Positions 36,507 to 44,947 of a DNA stretch of 64,000 nt are shown here, one piece after another. The number at the start of each line of letters is the position of its first letter. The first letter of the stretch is position 1. A program made the translations under genes and the position numbers. The notes beneath the pieces were generated by a model. The model made no database searches and was not told the origin of the DNA. It was given only the letters and a program-made list of their open reading frames with translations. This DNA is from Saprospiraceae bacterium (GTDB lineage Bacteria; Bacteroidota; Bacteroidia; Chitinophagales; Saprospiraceae), in assembly GCA_028285085.1 (NCBI GenBank), contig JANQQI010000073.1:18005-82004 (forward strand), in the 5' to 3' direction.

Positions 36507-37391
36507 TTATCTAAGCAGTTCCCGTATGCCTCGCCGCTTAAAAGCATCAATATACGAACCGGCAGTACAATTAAAAATTTGGATTTGACGACTTTGAGCG
36601 TAAGCCTCAATCGTATGATAAGCCTGGAAAGCCAGCATGAATTTCTCGAGAATCTCGTGCAAGCGGCGTGGACGATTGATTTTGTGCATCGGACGCGATT
36701 TGGAGCTGCCCGAATCGTAAAAATGCTTTTGGTGCACCAGAGCAACGTTGTCCTCCGTAACGGTGATCTCAGGAAGCCAGGAATGCTCTACGCCGATGAG
36801 GCCAATTTCGCGGTAGCCGATATTGATGGCGAGCATCAGGCTCGGGATGATGACATTGTGGGGGCGAGGCATTCCCCAATTATTTTTAAAGCAAAAATGA
36901 TTGACCGATTGCAAGCCTTCCACTGGGGTCGGATTGAAAGAAATGACCTCAATATTAGCAGGGAATTGCCGCATTTGTTGCTTGAGGTAAGCGGATTTTA
37001 CGCCGGCCACCGGGATAAACAGCTGCATTGGCCAGTCCGTTTGGCTAATGATGTCGGCTAGCAATTGATCGCGCAGGCGTTTATGCCGGTCGCTGACTTG
37101 GTCCACCCAGAAGTCAGGCGCAGAAAGCATATACAAATCAGGCTTAATCGTCGTATAGGCTTCGGTGTTGGCGAAATAATTTACACCGAGCGTCGTGGCC
37201 TCAGCCAGAAGATCACCGTGATTTTTGATCTCTGTTTTGAGCGAAGGGCCGTTGCCCATAATAATCAGGCGAGGACTTTTAGGAGCTGGCAGGCGAATCA
37301 ATAATTTGGAGCGCAAAGCAATCTTCAGTAGCGTTCCAGCGCTTTGCTGCAAGCGGACAAGAAAATGTTGTAATGATTCTAATGGCCCCAT
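36507..37391 (-). CDS. DUF115/GT42-like protein, putative nonulosonic acid transferase
   Basis: The 294-residue protein carries LIIMGNGPSLKTEI (about 44-57), NYFANTEAY (about 75-83), KPDLYML and SLMLAINIGYREIGLIGVEHSW (about 190-211). The GNGPSLK motif followed by an N-x-F/Y segment and an 'IxLGYKEIxLxGxD'-like region is shared by DUF115 (Maf-like) proteins and by GT42 sialyltransferases. Maf proteins transfer pseudaminic or legionaminic acid to proteins. The gene starts 15 bases after pseI, which makes it the best candidate for the CMP-nonulosonate transferase of this operon. That specific activity is inferred, not shown; a pterin-related DUF115 function is the alternative. Confidence 0.65.
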   Translation of the reverse strand: MGPLESLQHFLVRLQQSAGTLLKIALRSKLLIRLPAPKSPRLIIMGNGPSLKTEIKNHGDLLAEATTLGVNYFANTEAYTTIKPDLYMLSAPDFWVDQVSDRHKRLRDQLLADIISQTDWPMQLFIPVAGVKSAYLKQQMRQFPANIEVISFNPTPVEGLQSVNHFCFKNNWGMPRPHNVIIPSLMLAINIGYREIGLIGVEHSWLPEITVTEDNVALVHQKHFYDSGSSKSRPMHKINRPRRLHEILEKFMLAFQAYHTIEAYAQSRQIQIFNCTAGSYIDAFKRRGIRELLR

Positions 37392-37406
37392 ATAAGATTA
37401 CTTGTG

Positions 37407-38453
37407 CTATTCCACCAAATCCCAACTCATGGGCGTACCGCGTTCGATGGATTGCTTTGCCTTTTTACCCAAAAGCTCACGATAATGTTTTGGTGCTAAT
37501 CCTAAACCTGGACGTAGAGATTTGACGTTATCCTCGGTCAATACCTCGCCGGCAGCAATAGCCTCGACCGCAAATAGTGAGCGAGAAGATCGTCGCGCGG
37601 AGATCATCTTAGCATTTGGTTCGAGCGTTGCTCGGCCCAATGCCTTTTCTGTATCCCGAACGGCTGTGACCATTGCTTTAAACTCCGCCGCGTCCAGCGA
37701 AAAGGCACTGTCAACACCACCTAATTGCTTATCTAAGATAATATGCTTTTCAATGATTGTAGCTCCAAGTGTCACCGCGGCGATTGGAACGACTTCCCCC
37801 AAGGTATGATCAGACAAACCGACTGTCGTCCCAAATTTCTCAGCGATTAATGGAATCGTATGGAGATTGACATCTTCCAGTGGCGTAGGGTAGGCCGAGG
37901 TGCATTTTAATAACGCAATTTGCTCGTTGCCCTGTCGTCGACAAGCGTCCAGTGCCAGCTGAATATCTTCTTCGTTGGCAATACCAGTTGAGATGATGAC
38001 TGGTTTCTCTTTCGATGCCACCAGCTCAATTAATGGAATATCCGTGATTTCAAAAGAGGCAATTTTATAAGCAGCAACGCCCATTTCTTCCAGAAAATCT
38101 ACGGAGGTAGGATCAAAAGGGGAGGAGAAACACTCGAGTCCCAGTTTTTCGGCGATCGCCTTCAATTTCGGCTGCCACTCCCAGGGCGTGTAGGCTTTTT
38201 GGTATAAATCGAATAATTTCTGCCCGGCCCAGATACTATCGTCTCGCGTACGGAAATGCGGTAAGTCACTATCGAGCGTAATGGTATCCGCTCGGTAGGT
38301 TTGAAACTTAATGGCATCCACACCCGCTTCGGCTGCTGCCTCAATAGTTTTGACAGCTAGGTCAAAATCTTGATTGTGGTTGGCGGATAGCTCGGCGATA
38401 ATGTAGACCGGGTGCCCGTTGCCAATAGGACGTTGATTAATACTAAAAGCCAT
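37407..38453 (-). CDS. pseI: Pseudaminic acid synthase
   Basis: The 348-residue enzyme condenses a 6-deoxy-2,4-diamino sugar (6-deoxy-AltdiNAc type) with phosphoenolpyruvate to give pseudaminic acid. The N-terminal NeuB-type TIM barrel shows VYIIAELSANHNQDFDLAVK, DAIKFQTYRADTITL, CFSSPFDPTSVDFLE, AYKIASFEITDIPLIE, LLKCTSAYPTPLEDVNL and GLSDHTLG. The C-terminal SAF (antifreeze-like) domain has RRSSRSLFAVEAIAAGEVL and RPGLGLAPKHY. The ADTITL and KAYTPWEW wording follows PseI rather than sialic acid or legionaminic acid synthases. Twelve bases separate it from the upstream ATP-grasp gene. Confidence 0.9.
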   Translation of the reverse strand: MAFSINQRPIGNGHPVYIIAELSANHNQDFDLAVKTIEAAAEAGVDAIKFQTYRADTITLDSDLPHFRTRDDSIWAGQKLFDLYQKAYTPWEWQPKLKAIAEKLGLECFSSPFDPTSVDFLEEMGVAAYKIASFEITDIPLIELVASKEKPVIISTGIANEEDIQLALDACRRQGNEQIALLKCTSAYPTPLEDVNLHTIPLIAEKFGTTVGLSDHTLGEVVPIAAVTLGATIIEKHIILDKQLGGVDSAFSLDAAEFKAMVTAVRDTEKALGRATLEPNAKMISARRSSRSLFAVEAIAAGEVLTEDNVKSLRPGLGLAPKHYRELLGKKAKQSIERGTPMSWDLVE

Positions 38454-38464
38454 GTGCAGGGGAT

Positions 38465-39772
38465 TTATGAGTCACTGTTTTCTTCAACGGCTTCCACCAA
38501 ATAGAAGTTTTCAAAATCAAATGCTTTATTGATGAGGCTCTGTCCGTGCTCGTCTAACAAGTCGATCTTGTGCAGCACCTCCAAAAAGCGACGGTGGGTT
38601 TCAATTTTAGTTGAACCAGTCGTAATGATATAGAAAAAACGATCCTTGCCTTCTTTTAATGGATTAATCTGGCGCAGGTCCCGGTTGACGCCAAAGTAGT
38701 CGATACCTTTGACCCAATCCACATCGTCGAAGGCATCCAAATTGAGCGTTTGATGGACTTTGCCCGAGCGCAGAGCACCCGGCTCAGCGTTGAGAAAAGT
38801 GACGTAAACACAAGGATAAACCGGCAGCGTGCGATAATGCTCGTAAGGTTGCAACTCGCCCAAGCTAATATCCAGGCAATAGGTCAACAGATCCATACCT
38901 GTTTTGTATTCCATGACCTCTTTGACGTGCCCTCCGGGAACTCGAACGCCAAGTTCGAGTAAAATGGGCGCTCCGCTTTCCGAGATAATCATTTGTGGGT
39001 ACACTACGGCATTTTTTATCTCCAGGCAATCATTGATCGCCTGGCATTTACGACGAACCTTGTCCTTCATCGCTTCATAATACTTAGAAGGGCATTCGTG
39101 GCGCTTGGCCACCCCGAAAGCATCCTGATTGGTTTGGCGATCCGAAATGATCAAGTCTTGGATAATACCATCGTAGGCGGTGTAGACAATATTAATCTCC
39201 GGCCCGCTGACGAAACGTTCAAGGATGACTTCTCCGGCTTTGAAGTCGAGGAAATATTGGTGATAAGTCTGATCTAACTGATCGAAATCATGGATTTTGA
39301 AGACATTGGTTTGTCCAGCCGACTGGCTCGTTTTCAAAACCAGAGGATAGCCATGCTCATCAGCAAAGGCCTTGACTTCATCGAAAGTAGCGGGCTCGCA
39401 AAATGGCAAGTCATTTAAATCTTGTGTTTGCAAAATCTTCCGCATTTCGATCTTGTTCGTCGTAGCCCGTACGCCCTTATCGGACAAGAATATTGGTAGA
39501 TCCAACGCTTGGGTGGCATGGAGAATGCTATGATGTCCAGACTCGGTGATGAAAGAGGTAATGGCATCCACGGCTTCTTCCTGCGCCACTGCGGTGACTT
39601 TTTCTTTATCCTTGGTGCTGGCAATGATCGCCTTATCACAGTGAGCAAACCCGGGGGCGTTGGGATTGAAATCCAGCGCCAACACTTCATACCCTCGACG
39701 CTTGCACAACTTGATCATATCAAGTTGATCGATGCCCGCACCGATTACCAATACTTTCTTATTTTTTTTCAT
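38465..39772 (-). CDS. ATP-grasp ligase in the nonulosonate operon
   Basis: The 435-residue protein has a pre-ATP-grasp Rossmann-like N-terminus (KVLVIGAGIDQLDMIKLCKR). The ATP-grasp core at about 110-310 includes PLVLKTSQSAGQTNVFKI, EVILERFVSGPEINIVY and the metal-binding LLELGVRVPGGHVKEVMEY. ATP-grasp enzymes join a carboxylate to an amine or thiol through an acyl-phosphate. The start overlaps the upstream phosphatase gene by 14 bases and pseI follows after 12 bases, so it is embedded in the pathway. Its likely job is to attach a carboxylic acid, perhaps the product of the ComA/phosphatase pair, to an amino group of the sugar. This is inference; the family alone does not reveal the substrate. 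Confidence 0.8.
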   Translation of the reverse strand: MKKNKKVLVIGAGIDQLDMIKLCKRRGYEVLALDFNPNAPGFAHCDKAIIASTKDKEKVTAVAQEEAVDAITSFITESGHHSILHATQALDLPIFLSDKGVRATTNKIEMRKILQTQDLNDLPFCEPATFDEVKAFADEHGYPLVLKTSQSAGQTNVFKIHDFDQLDQTYHQYFLDFKAGEVILERFVSGPEINIVYTAYDGIIQDLIISDRQTNQDAFGVAKRHECPSKYYEAMKDKVRRKCQAINDCLEIKNAVVYPQMIISESGAPILLELGVRVPGGHVKEVMEYKTGMDLLTYCLDISLGELQPYEHYRTLPVYPCVYVTFLNAEPGALRSGKVHQTLNLDAFDDVDWVKGIDYFGVNRDLRQINPLKEGKDRFFYIITTGSTKIETHRRFLEVLHKIDLLDEHGQSLINKAFDFENFYLVEAVEENSDS

Positions 39773-40307
39773 GAAAATGATTAAAATCTAAATAAAGCAA
39801 TTCATTATTCTCTACCTCAAAATGGTTCATTCGTTCAACATCTCCGTACTTATGAATCGCCAATAAAGCTCGAATGACCCGCCCGTGCGCAAATGCTAAA
39901 ATATTCTCGTGATGCGCATAGCTGGCAATGAAATCCATTAAGCGTTTTTCGAAATCGATGATAGGCTCTCCTAAAGTCAAACTGCGTGGACGCTCCATCC
40001 AAGCGGCCCCGAGGGTGTCGACCATCAACTGCTTTTTTTGTCCTTCAAACGTACCGAAATTTAGCTCGTTTAGCAGTGCCTCCACCTGATAATCATGGTG
40101 ACCATAAGCTTCAGCGGTTTGTTGAGTACGCTGATAGGCACTCACCAGGACAGCATCGAAATGAACTGCCTGAATGCGATCTAAATTCTCCTGAATGGCC
40201 GTTTGCCAAGTAGGTGTTAAGGGCGAAATGGCAATATCGTTGGAACCTTGGAGTACACCTTTCTCATTCCAAGGTGTCGGTAAATGTCGAATTAAATAGA
40301 GTTTCAT
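39759..40307 (-). CDS. Histidine phosphatase superfamily protein
   Basis: The 182-residue protein begins with MKLYLIRHLPTPWNEKGV; H8 in the RHxxTxWN motif is the phospho-accepting histidine. The second catalytic histidine lies in ILAFAHGRVIRALL. LNELNFGTFEGQ carries the usual acid residue. It overlaps the ComA gene by four bases and the ATP-grasp gene by 14, so the three are probably translated together. In the classical sulfolactate route, dephosphorylation of phosphosulfolactate is done by ComB, which is absent here. This protein could replace it, but that is an inference. Confidence 0.85.
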   Translation of the reverse strand: MKLYLIRHLPTPWNEKGVLQGSNDIAISPLTPTWQTAIQENLDRIQAVHFDAVLVSAYQRTQQTAEAYGHHDYQVEALLNELNFGTFEGQKKQLMVDTLGAAWMERPRSLTLGEPIIDFEKRLMDFIASYAHHENILAFAHGRVIRALLAIHKYGDVERMNHFEVENNELLYLDFNHFHEKK

Positions 40308-41053
40308 TGGACATTGAAGGTTTCACTACGCAGTCCGAGGCGTTGCGACTCAAGCAGCAATACGTCTTTTAAAAGGACGTTACCTAAGTTGACATTTGGC
40401 CCTAATAAATTGATGAAAAACATCTGCATGCTAGGCTTGGGTGCCTCGAAAATGATTTTTTCGGTCGGTAGCTCTCGCTGAATTTCGTCGATTAGGCCTT
40501 CCCGAATCTCTCCACTTTTACGATAAATACCCGCAGTACCCGAGGCGCGCCCTTCGGTAATAACATATTCGCAGCCGACTTCGATAAGCGCTTTGAGCTC
40601 GCGTACCCAGATACTCGGGGCCATGACGTGATCAACATCTTTGGAACCAATCTCCGAGATGACGCGGAAGTCTTTCTTAAAATCTTCTATCAGGGCGACG
40701 CGCTCTTCCAGTGTAATATCTACCGAGCCATTGGAAATTTCCACGTAGTCGATCTTGGTTTTATCCATGAAACGCTTCAGATCGTCCAGCTTATTCTGGC
40801 TGTAGAACTTTTCGAAAAGGGTGCCACCGGTTTGTACCTTGATGCCATAATCCCGGTAAATGGCCAGCTTTTCGTCAAGGCGTGGCGTGATGTAAGAAGT
40901 GCCCATCCCCAGTTTAGCTAAATCAATGAATGGATGGAAATCCTCCAAAAAATGCTTTAACTGGCCCAAGCTCAAAATGTCATAAACCGAGGTAATACCA
41001 TATGGTCGTGGTTTTTCGGTGCGCTGGGGTAAATCCAGATAGTCAAAGTTCAT
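40304..41053 (-). CDS. comA: Phosphosulfolactate synthase-like protein (ComA family)
   Basis: The 249-residue protein matches the ComA family along its whole length. Motifs include EKPRPYGITSVYDI, FIDLAKLGMGTSYITP (K47), IKVQTGGTLFEKF, YVEISNGSVDI, VISEIGSKD, YVITEGRASGTAGIY, IIFEAPKP, GPNVNLGNVLLKDVLLLES and LGLRSETF. ComA enzymes add sulfite to phosphoenolpyruvate to give (R)-2-phospho-3-sulfolactate, known from coenzyme M synthesis and from Bacillus sulfolactate. No other coenzyme M gene is present here. It lies between pseG and a phosphatase/ATP-grasp pair, so a sulfolactate or related acid as a glycan decoration is a reasonable hypothesis. A changed substrate cannot be excluded. Confidence 0.88.
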   Translation of the reverse strand: MNFDYLDLPQRTEKPRPYGITSVYDILSLGQLKHFLEDFHPFIDLAKLGMGTSYITPRLDEKLAIYRDYGIKVQTGGTLFEKFYSQNKLDDLKRFMDKTKIDYVEISNGSVDITLEERVALIEDFKKDFRVISEIGSKDVDHVMAPSIWVRELKALIEVGCEYVITEGRASGTAGIYRKSGEIREGLIDEIQRELPTEKIIFEAPKPSMQMFFINLLGPNVNLGNVLLKDVLLLESQRLGLRSETFNVQ

Positions 41054-41088
41054 ATTGTGTTTGAATTATAGTCGTTTTTAGAATCTAG

Positions 41089-42153
41089 CTAGAGGGTAAC
41101 TAATAATTTTTCCATCGCTTCAACGACTCGTTGTGCCCCTCTTGGATTTATTTTTTTATAAAAACGATCCACCATCTCTTGATGCTTTGCGGTGGATTGT
41201 AGCATTTGTTCAATTTGTTTGATAATAGCTTCGTCGGAAATATTTTCCAAGCTACCAATAAAGTGGATCAAGTCTTCACTTTGTAGTCGCTTGGCAGTGT
41301 TGATCTCACGTATCGACGTAGGAATGACAAAGTTCACCGTTTTACAACAAGCCAATTCCCAAACGGTCAGCCCGCCCGACGTAATCGCCATATCCGCTCG
41401 ATACATCAGGTTGGGCATCTCTGGAGTATTGACGAATATTTCAATCTGATGGCGGCTACTTTTAGCCAGTGCGTCCAGTGCGCTGGTGTGTTGGTATAAA
41501 GCGCCCACCACTACAATAATATTGAGCGGCTGATCCATTGTCACTTGCTCCAACAAGCCTAAAATCCTCCGCGTCAAATCCCATTGATCTGAGCCCCCAA
41601 AAGTAAGCATAATTGTAGACAAGCGCGCGACTGATTTTACGCTACTTTGCTCATAAAGTCGCGTATATTCTGGTTTTAAAATGACATACTCTAGGCCCAA
41701 TAGTTTTTGTGTAGAAAGTGGGGTTTGATAAACCGTATCGAAGGCCAGTGGATTTTGGTTATGTAAAATATGGACGTAGAATGCCTCGGGATTGTGAAAA
41801 GTGATCATGGTTAATCCCCAACCGGCTTGTCGTAAAGTTTGTTGGTAGGCGGGGGCGTAAAAGGCATTGCGGTCGGAGTCGAAAAGCAGTATATGCTTTT
41901 CAGATGACTGGACTTGCAAACTTTGAATGAGCGTAGCGGTATCATCGCGTTGTGCGTGGGTCAAAACCTGTAGACCAAATCCATGCTCAACAATCCATTG
42001 TTGCATGAAAGGAGCGGTATCTGCTACCACGTAGGTCACTTGGATCCCTTTACTTTGTAGCAAACGGGCGAGAATCGCACAGCGCATCACATGTCCTGTC
42101 CCAATTTTTTGATTGGCATCGGCAATGATGAAACAGTGATTGGTGTCGCCCAT
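41089..42153 (-). CDS. pseG: UDP-2,4-diacetamido-2,4,6-trideoxy-beta-L-altropyranose hydrolase
   Basis: The 354-residue enzyme removes UDP from the activated diamino sugar before condensation by PseI. The N-terminal signature CFIIADANQKIGTGHVMRCA contains the catalytic histidine (H21 of GTGHVMRC). The MurG-like C-terminal half shows IMLTFGGSDQWDLTRRIL and MYRADMAITSGGLTVWELAC, which form the UDP-binding region. Length is slightly above the Campylobacter enzyme. It is separated by 53 bases from the upstream methyltransferase gene and 35 bases from comA. Confidence 0.9.
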   Translation of the reverse strand: MGDTNHCFIIADANQKIGTGHVMRCAILARLLQSKGIQVTYVVADTAPFMQQWIVEHGFGLQVLTHAQRDDTATLIQSLQVQSSEKHILLFDSDRNAFYAPAYQQTLRQAGWGLTMITFHNPEAFYVHILHNQNPLAFDTVYQTPLSTQKLLGLEYVILKPEYTRLYEQSSVKSVARLSTIMLTFGGSDQWDLTRRILGLLEQVTMDQPLNIIVVVGALYQHTSALDALAKSSRHQIEIFVNTPEMPNLMYRADMAITSGGLTVWELACCKTVNFVIPTSIREINTAKRLQSEDLIHFIGSLENISDEAIIKQIEQMLQSTAKHQEMVDRFYKKINPRGAQRVVEAMEKLLVTL

Positions 42154-42206
42154 ATTGGAGAATGATTTTTAGAATATACGTTATAGGGACGGATAAGGTT
42201 GGGAAT

Positions 42207-43100
42207 TTATGACTTAGCGGATTCTAGAGAGAAAAAACCAGTAATATTTCGACCCATGCCAACCGTCGCCAGGCTTTCAAAGAACTGAGCAACGGCTTCG
42301 AGATCGTTATTCTTTACCAGATGATTGTAGAGCCAGACCCTAGACTGGTGAGCAAATTTTCCCACCTGACCGTTTTCGATATAATTTGAATTCGAATTAG
42401 TCAAGAACCAGTCGATGGGGAAGTCTCCAATGATTTTCTCAGTGGCCCAACCCGCTTGTTCCAATAGCTGACGTAGGCTGGGCGCCGTGAAATAGGACAA
42501 ATGATCCGGTGTCTTCACCCAAAACTCACGGCTGATTTTTCCTTCTTCGAGTAGTTCCAATTGCAGTTGAGAAAAGTCATTGGGTACGGTAATGCTCAGG
42601 ATACTATGTGGACGAGCCAAGGCGCGACATTTCGCCAATAGGCTATCGACATCATTGACATGCTCAAGGACATTGTCCAACCAGATCAGGTCGTAGGTTT
42701 GTCCCGCTGTGATCAGCTGATCAATATTGTCGTAAATATTGCCGGCAGTGACCGTGTCTGCAACTTCCGGTTGATGCGTCTGGCAGCCAAAATTACTATA
42801 ATCCAAGCCTTTGACCGTCCAGCCTTGGTCTTGGAAAGCTTTCAAAACAAAGCCTTCCCCACAGCCAATATCCAAGAGAGACAGCTGCTTTTGTCCCGCC
42901 AAAAGACGTTCTGCAATACTGGCTTTTACTTTAATTTTACTAAACTTAAAAGCGATTTCTTCCGGGGAGTAACGATGTGCGTAAGAGGCGTTTTCGTTTT
43001 GGTAATATTCCTTTTCATAATACGCTTTCAGTTCCGCCTCGCTGGGTTTATCCTCTACCTCAAAATAGCCCGCCTGTTCGTTTTTTACAATCTTAGTCAT
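42207..43100 (-). CDS. Class I SAM-dependent methyltransferase
   Basis: The 297-residue protein has the SAM-binding motif LSLLDIGCGEGFVLKAF, then VKGLDYSNFG and the LDNVLEHVNDVDSLLAKC segment (motif around the EHV). A short N-terminal region contains YYEKEYYQNE, as in sugar-methyltransferase-like proteins of polysaccharide loci. It overlaps pseF by eight bases, so coupled translation is likely. It probably methylates the nonulosonic acid or a neighbouring sugar; the site cannot be deduced. Confidence 0.85.
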   Translation of the reverse strand: MTKIVKNEQAGYFEVEDKPSEAELKAYYEKEYYQNENASYAHRYSPEEIAFKFSKIKVKASIAERLLAGQKQLSLLDIGCGEGFVLKAFQDQGWTVKGLDYSNFGCQTHQPEVADTVTAGNIYDNIDQLITAGQTYDLIWLDNVLEHVNDVDSLLAKCRALARPHSILSITVPNDFSQLQLELLEEGKISREFWVKTPDHLSYFTAPSLRQLLEQAGWATEKIIGDFPIDWFLTNSNSNYIENGQVGKFAHQSRVWLYNHLVKNNDLEAVAQFFESLATVGMGRNITGFFSLESAKS

Positions 43101-43788
43101 TGTGGTGTATCATTTTGTATTTCAACTCCGCGATGCGCCAATCTTCCTCGGTATCAATATCGTGGGCATCCAGATCACTAAGGACTAGATAGCCTGCTTT
43201 TTGACTAAAAAATCTTTTTTCTATTAAATAATCATTCACCTTAGCCCAGTAAAATTGTCCCGCATCGTGGAAAGCCGGAGCTAAATCTTGAGAGCGCGTT
43301 TTGGCGTGTTCGGGCCAGTTCATCTCCAGATAGCCCGCTTCGTTGATCTTTAAGCTCCGCAGAATTGGATAGTGAAATTGTTGGACACTCACGATACTGG
43401 AATAATCGCCCGATTGGAGCTGCTTGTAAGCGCGTTGAATTAATGTCGCTGTGATAAAAGGAGCTGTGGCAAAGATGCAGCACAGCTGATCGAATGTCCG
43501 CTTTCGCTGAGTGTAATCCTCTATGACTTCAAGCATCACTTCACTGATCGAAGCGTGATCGTCAGCGGCTTTTGCAGAACGCAAACTTGGCACCTTCGCA
43601 CCGTATTCTTTGGCGATTGCTGCAATGGCTTCGCTATCCGTTGACACCATCACTTCCTCAAATAAACCCGAGTTTAGCGCCGCCTCGATACTGTAGGCAA
43701 TGATCGGTTTACCTGCGAAGAGCTTAATATTCTTCCCCGGAATACGTTTGCTGCCGCCTCGGGCTGGTATGATGGCAATATTTCTCAT
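43093..43788 (-). CDS. pseF: Pseudaminic acid cytidylyltransferase
   Basis: The 231-residue enzyme activates the nonulosonic acid as its CMP derivative. The ATG at 43788 is chosen because the CTP-binding motif IAIIPARGGSKRIPGKN begins directly there; a longer frame would intrude into pseC. Other NeuA/PseF features are KPIIAYSIEAALNSGLFEEV, VSTDSEAIAAIAKEYGAKVP, DDHASISEVM and AGQFYWAKVNDYL. The start overlaps the pseC stop in an ATGA arrangement. Other CMP-sugar synthetases are close relatives; the pse context favours PseF. Confidence 0.9.
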   Translation of the reverse strand: MRNIAIIPARGGSKRIPGKNIKLFAGKPIIAYSIEAALNSGLFEEVMVSTDSEAIAAIAKEYGAKVPSLRSAKAADDHASISEVMLEVIEDYTQRKRTFDQLCCIFATAPFITATLIQRAYKQLQSGDYSSIVSVQQFHYPILRSLKINEAGYLEMNWPEHAKTRSQDLAPAFHDAGQFYWAKVNDYLIEKRFFSQKAGYLVLSDLDAHDIDTEEDWRIAELKYKMIHHND

Positions 43789-44939
43789 GCAAAAAACTGA
43801 CGGATAGTCTCGATCACAAAATCTTGCTCTTCGTCGCTCAGGGTAGGGTACATGGGCAGACTCAGGCAACGCTCGTAGTAAGCTTCCGCCGCCGGACAAT
43901 GTACTGGTTGCTCCGCCAAGGCCCGATAATACGGTTGAGTATGTACCGGAATGTAGTGGATTTGTGCGAAAATGCCCTGTGTACGTAGATGATCGTAAAG
44001 CGCTTTGCGTTGATCACTCAGAATGACGTAGAGATGGTAAGCGTGCCCACCATCGGCGGGTGGGGCGATAGGCTGAATTGGGGTAAAATCTGCAAAGGCT
44101 TCGTCGTAGCGGCGCGCAATGGCCCGCCGACGATCAAGCTTAGCTGCGGCGCGCTCCAATTGACTGCTCCCCAACGCCGCTTGAAAATCAGTCAAGCGAT
44201 AGTTGTAACCCAGCGTATGCATTTCGTAATACCACCCTCCATCGTTTTTGTCCATCACCTGTGGATCTTTAGTGATCCCGTGGGTGCGTAATACACAAAG
44301 TTTTTCGTAAAGCGCTTTATTGTTGGTTGTGATCATTCCGCCTTCGCCACAGGCAATATGCTTGACGGGGTGAAAAGAGAAGATCGCCAAATCCGCAAAT
44401 TGACCATTGCCACAGTGTTGCTGATGTCCTTGGCGGTCAGTAAAAAAGCCGCCGGGAGCGTGGCAAGCATCCTCAAGTAGCCAGAGCCCAAACTCGTCCG
44501 CTAAAGTACGGAAGGCTTCCAAATCGACGGCGTAGCCCGCAAAATCAACGGGGATGATGCCGCTGTAGGTACCAGCGGGTGCTGCTTCCAACTTGCGCCG
44601 GACCGCTTCAATGTCCAGAGTAACCGTTTCGGGGTCAATATCCGCAAATTCGACACTACCACCACAATAGCGAATACAATTAGCGGAGGCAGTAAAGGTA
44701 ATCGGCGAAGTAATGACTCGACTTTGTGTGTCAACATCTAGCGCCATTGCCGCCAAATGCAATGCAGCCGTACCATTGGCTACGGCCACGGCATATTTAC
44801 AGCCGATATAGTCGGCGAATGCTTCTTCGAAAGCAGGGATTTTCGGGCCTTGGGTGATAAAGTCTGCTTGCAGAGCGTCGATGACGGCGGCTACATCTTC
44901 GGCGTTGATATCTTGTCGGCCGTAGGGGATTTTACGCAT
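43785..44939 (-). CDS. pseC: UDP-4-amino-4,6-dideoxy-beta-L-AltNAc transaminase
   Basis: The 384-residue PLP enzyme transfers an amino group from glutamate to C4 of the 4-keto sugar made by PseB. Family motifs are IPYGRQDINAEDVAAVIDAL at the N-terminus, VANGTAALHLA, TFTASANCIRYCGGSVEFAD, LLEDACHAPGG and FSFHPVKHIACGEGG, where K193 is the PLP-binding lysine. The DegT/DnrJ/EryC1 fold is clear and the order pseB-pseC-pseF is the typical one. It lies eight bases downstream of pseB. Confidence 0.93.
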   Translation of the reverse strand: MRKIPYGRQDINAEDVAAVIDALQADFITQGPKIPAFEEAFADYIGCKYAVAVANGTAALHLAAMALDVDTQSRVITSPITFTASANCIRYCGGSVEFADIDPETVTLDIEAVRRKLEAAPAGTYSGIIPVDFAGYAVDLEAFRTLADEFGLWLLEDACHAPGGFFTDRQGHQQHCGNGQFADLAIFSFHPVKHIACGEGGMITTNNKALYEKLCVLRTHGITKDPQVMDKNDGGWYYEMHTLGYNYRLTDFQAALGSSQLERAAAKLDRRRAIARRYDEAFADFTPIQPIAPPADGGHAYHLYVILSDQRKALYDHLRTQGIFAQIHYIPVHTQPYYRALAEQPVHCPAAEAYYERCLSLPMYPTLSDEEQDFVIETIRQFFA

Positions 44940-44947
44940 AAGCGATA

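Noticed and set aside
37407..38453. Sialic acid (neuB) or legionaminic acid synthase
   Set aside because: The wording of several motifs and the neighbouring pseB, pseC and pseG genes favour pseudaminic acid synthase.
40304..41053. Coenzyme M biosynthesis locus
   Set aside because: Only a ComA homologue is present; ComB, C, D and E are absent and the surrounding genes belong to nonulosonic acid synthesis.
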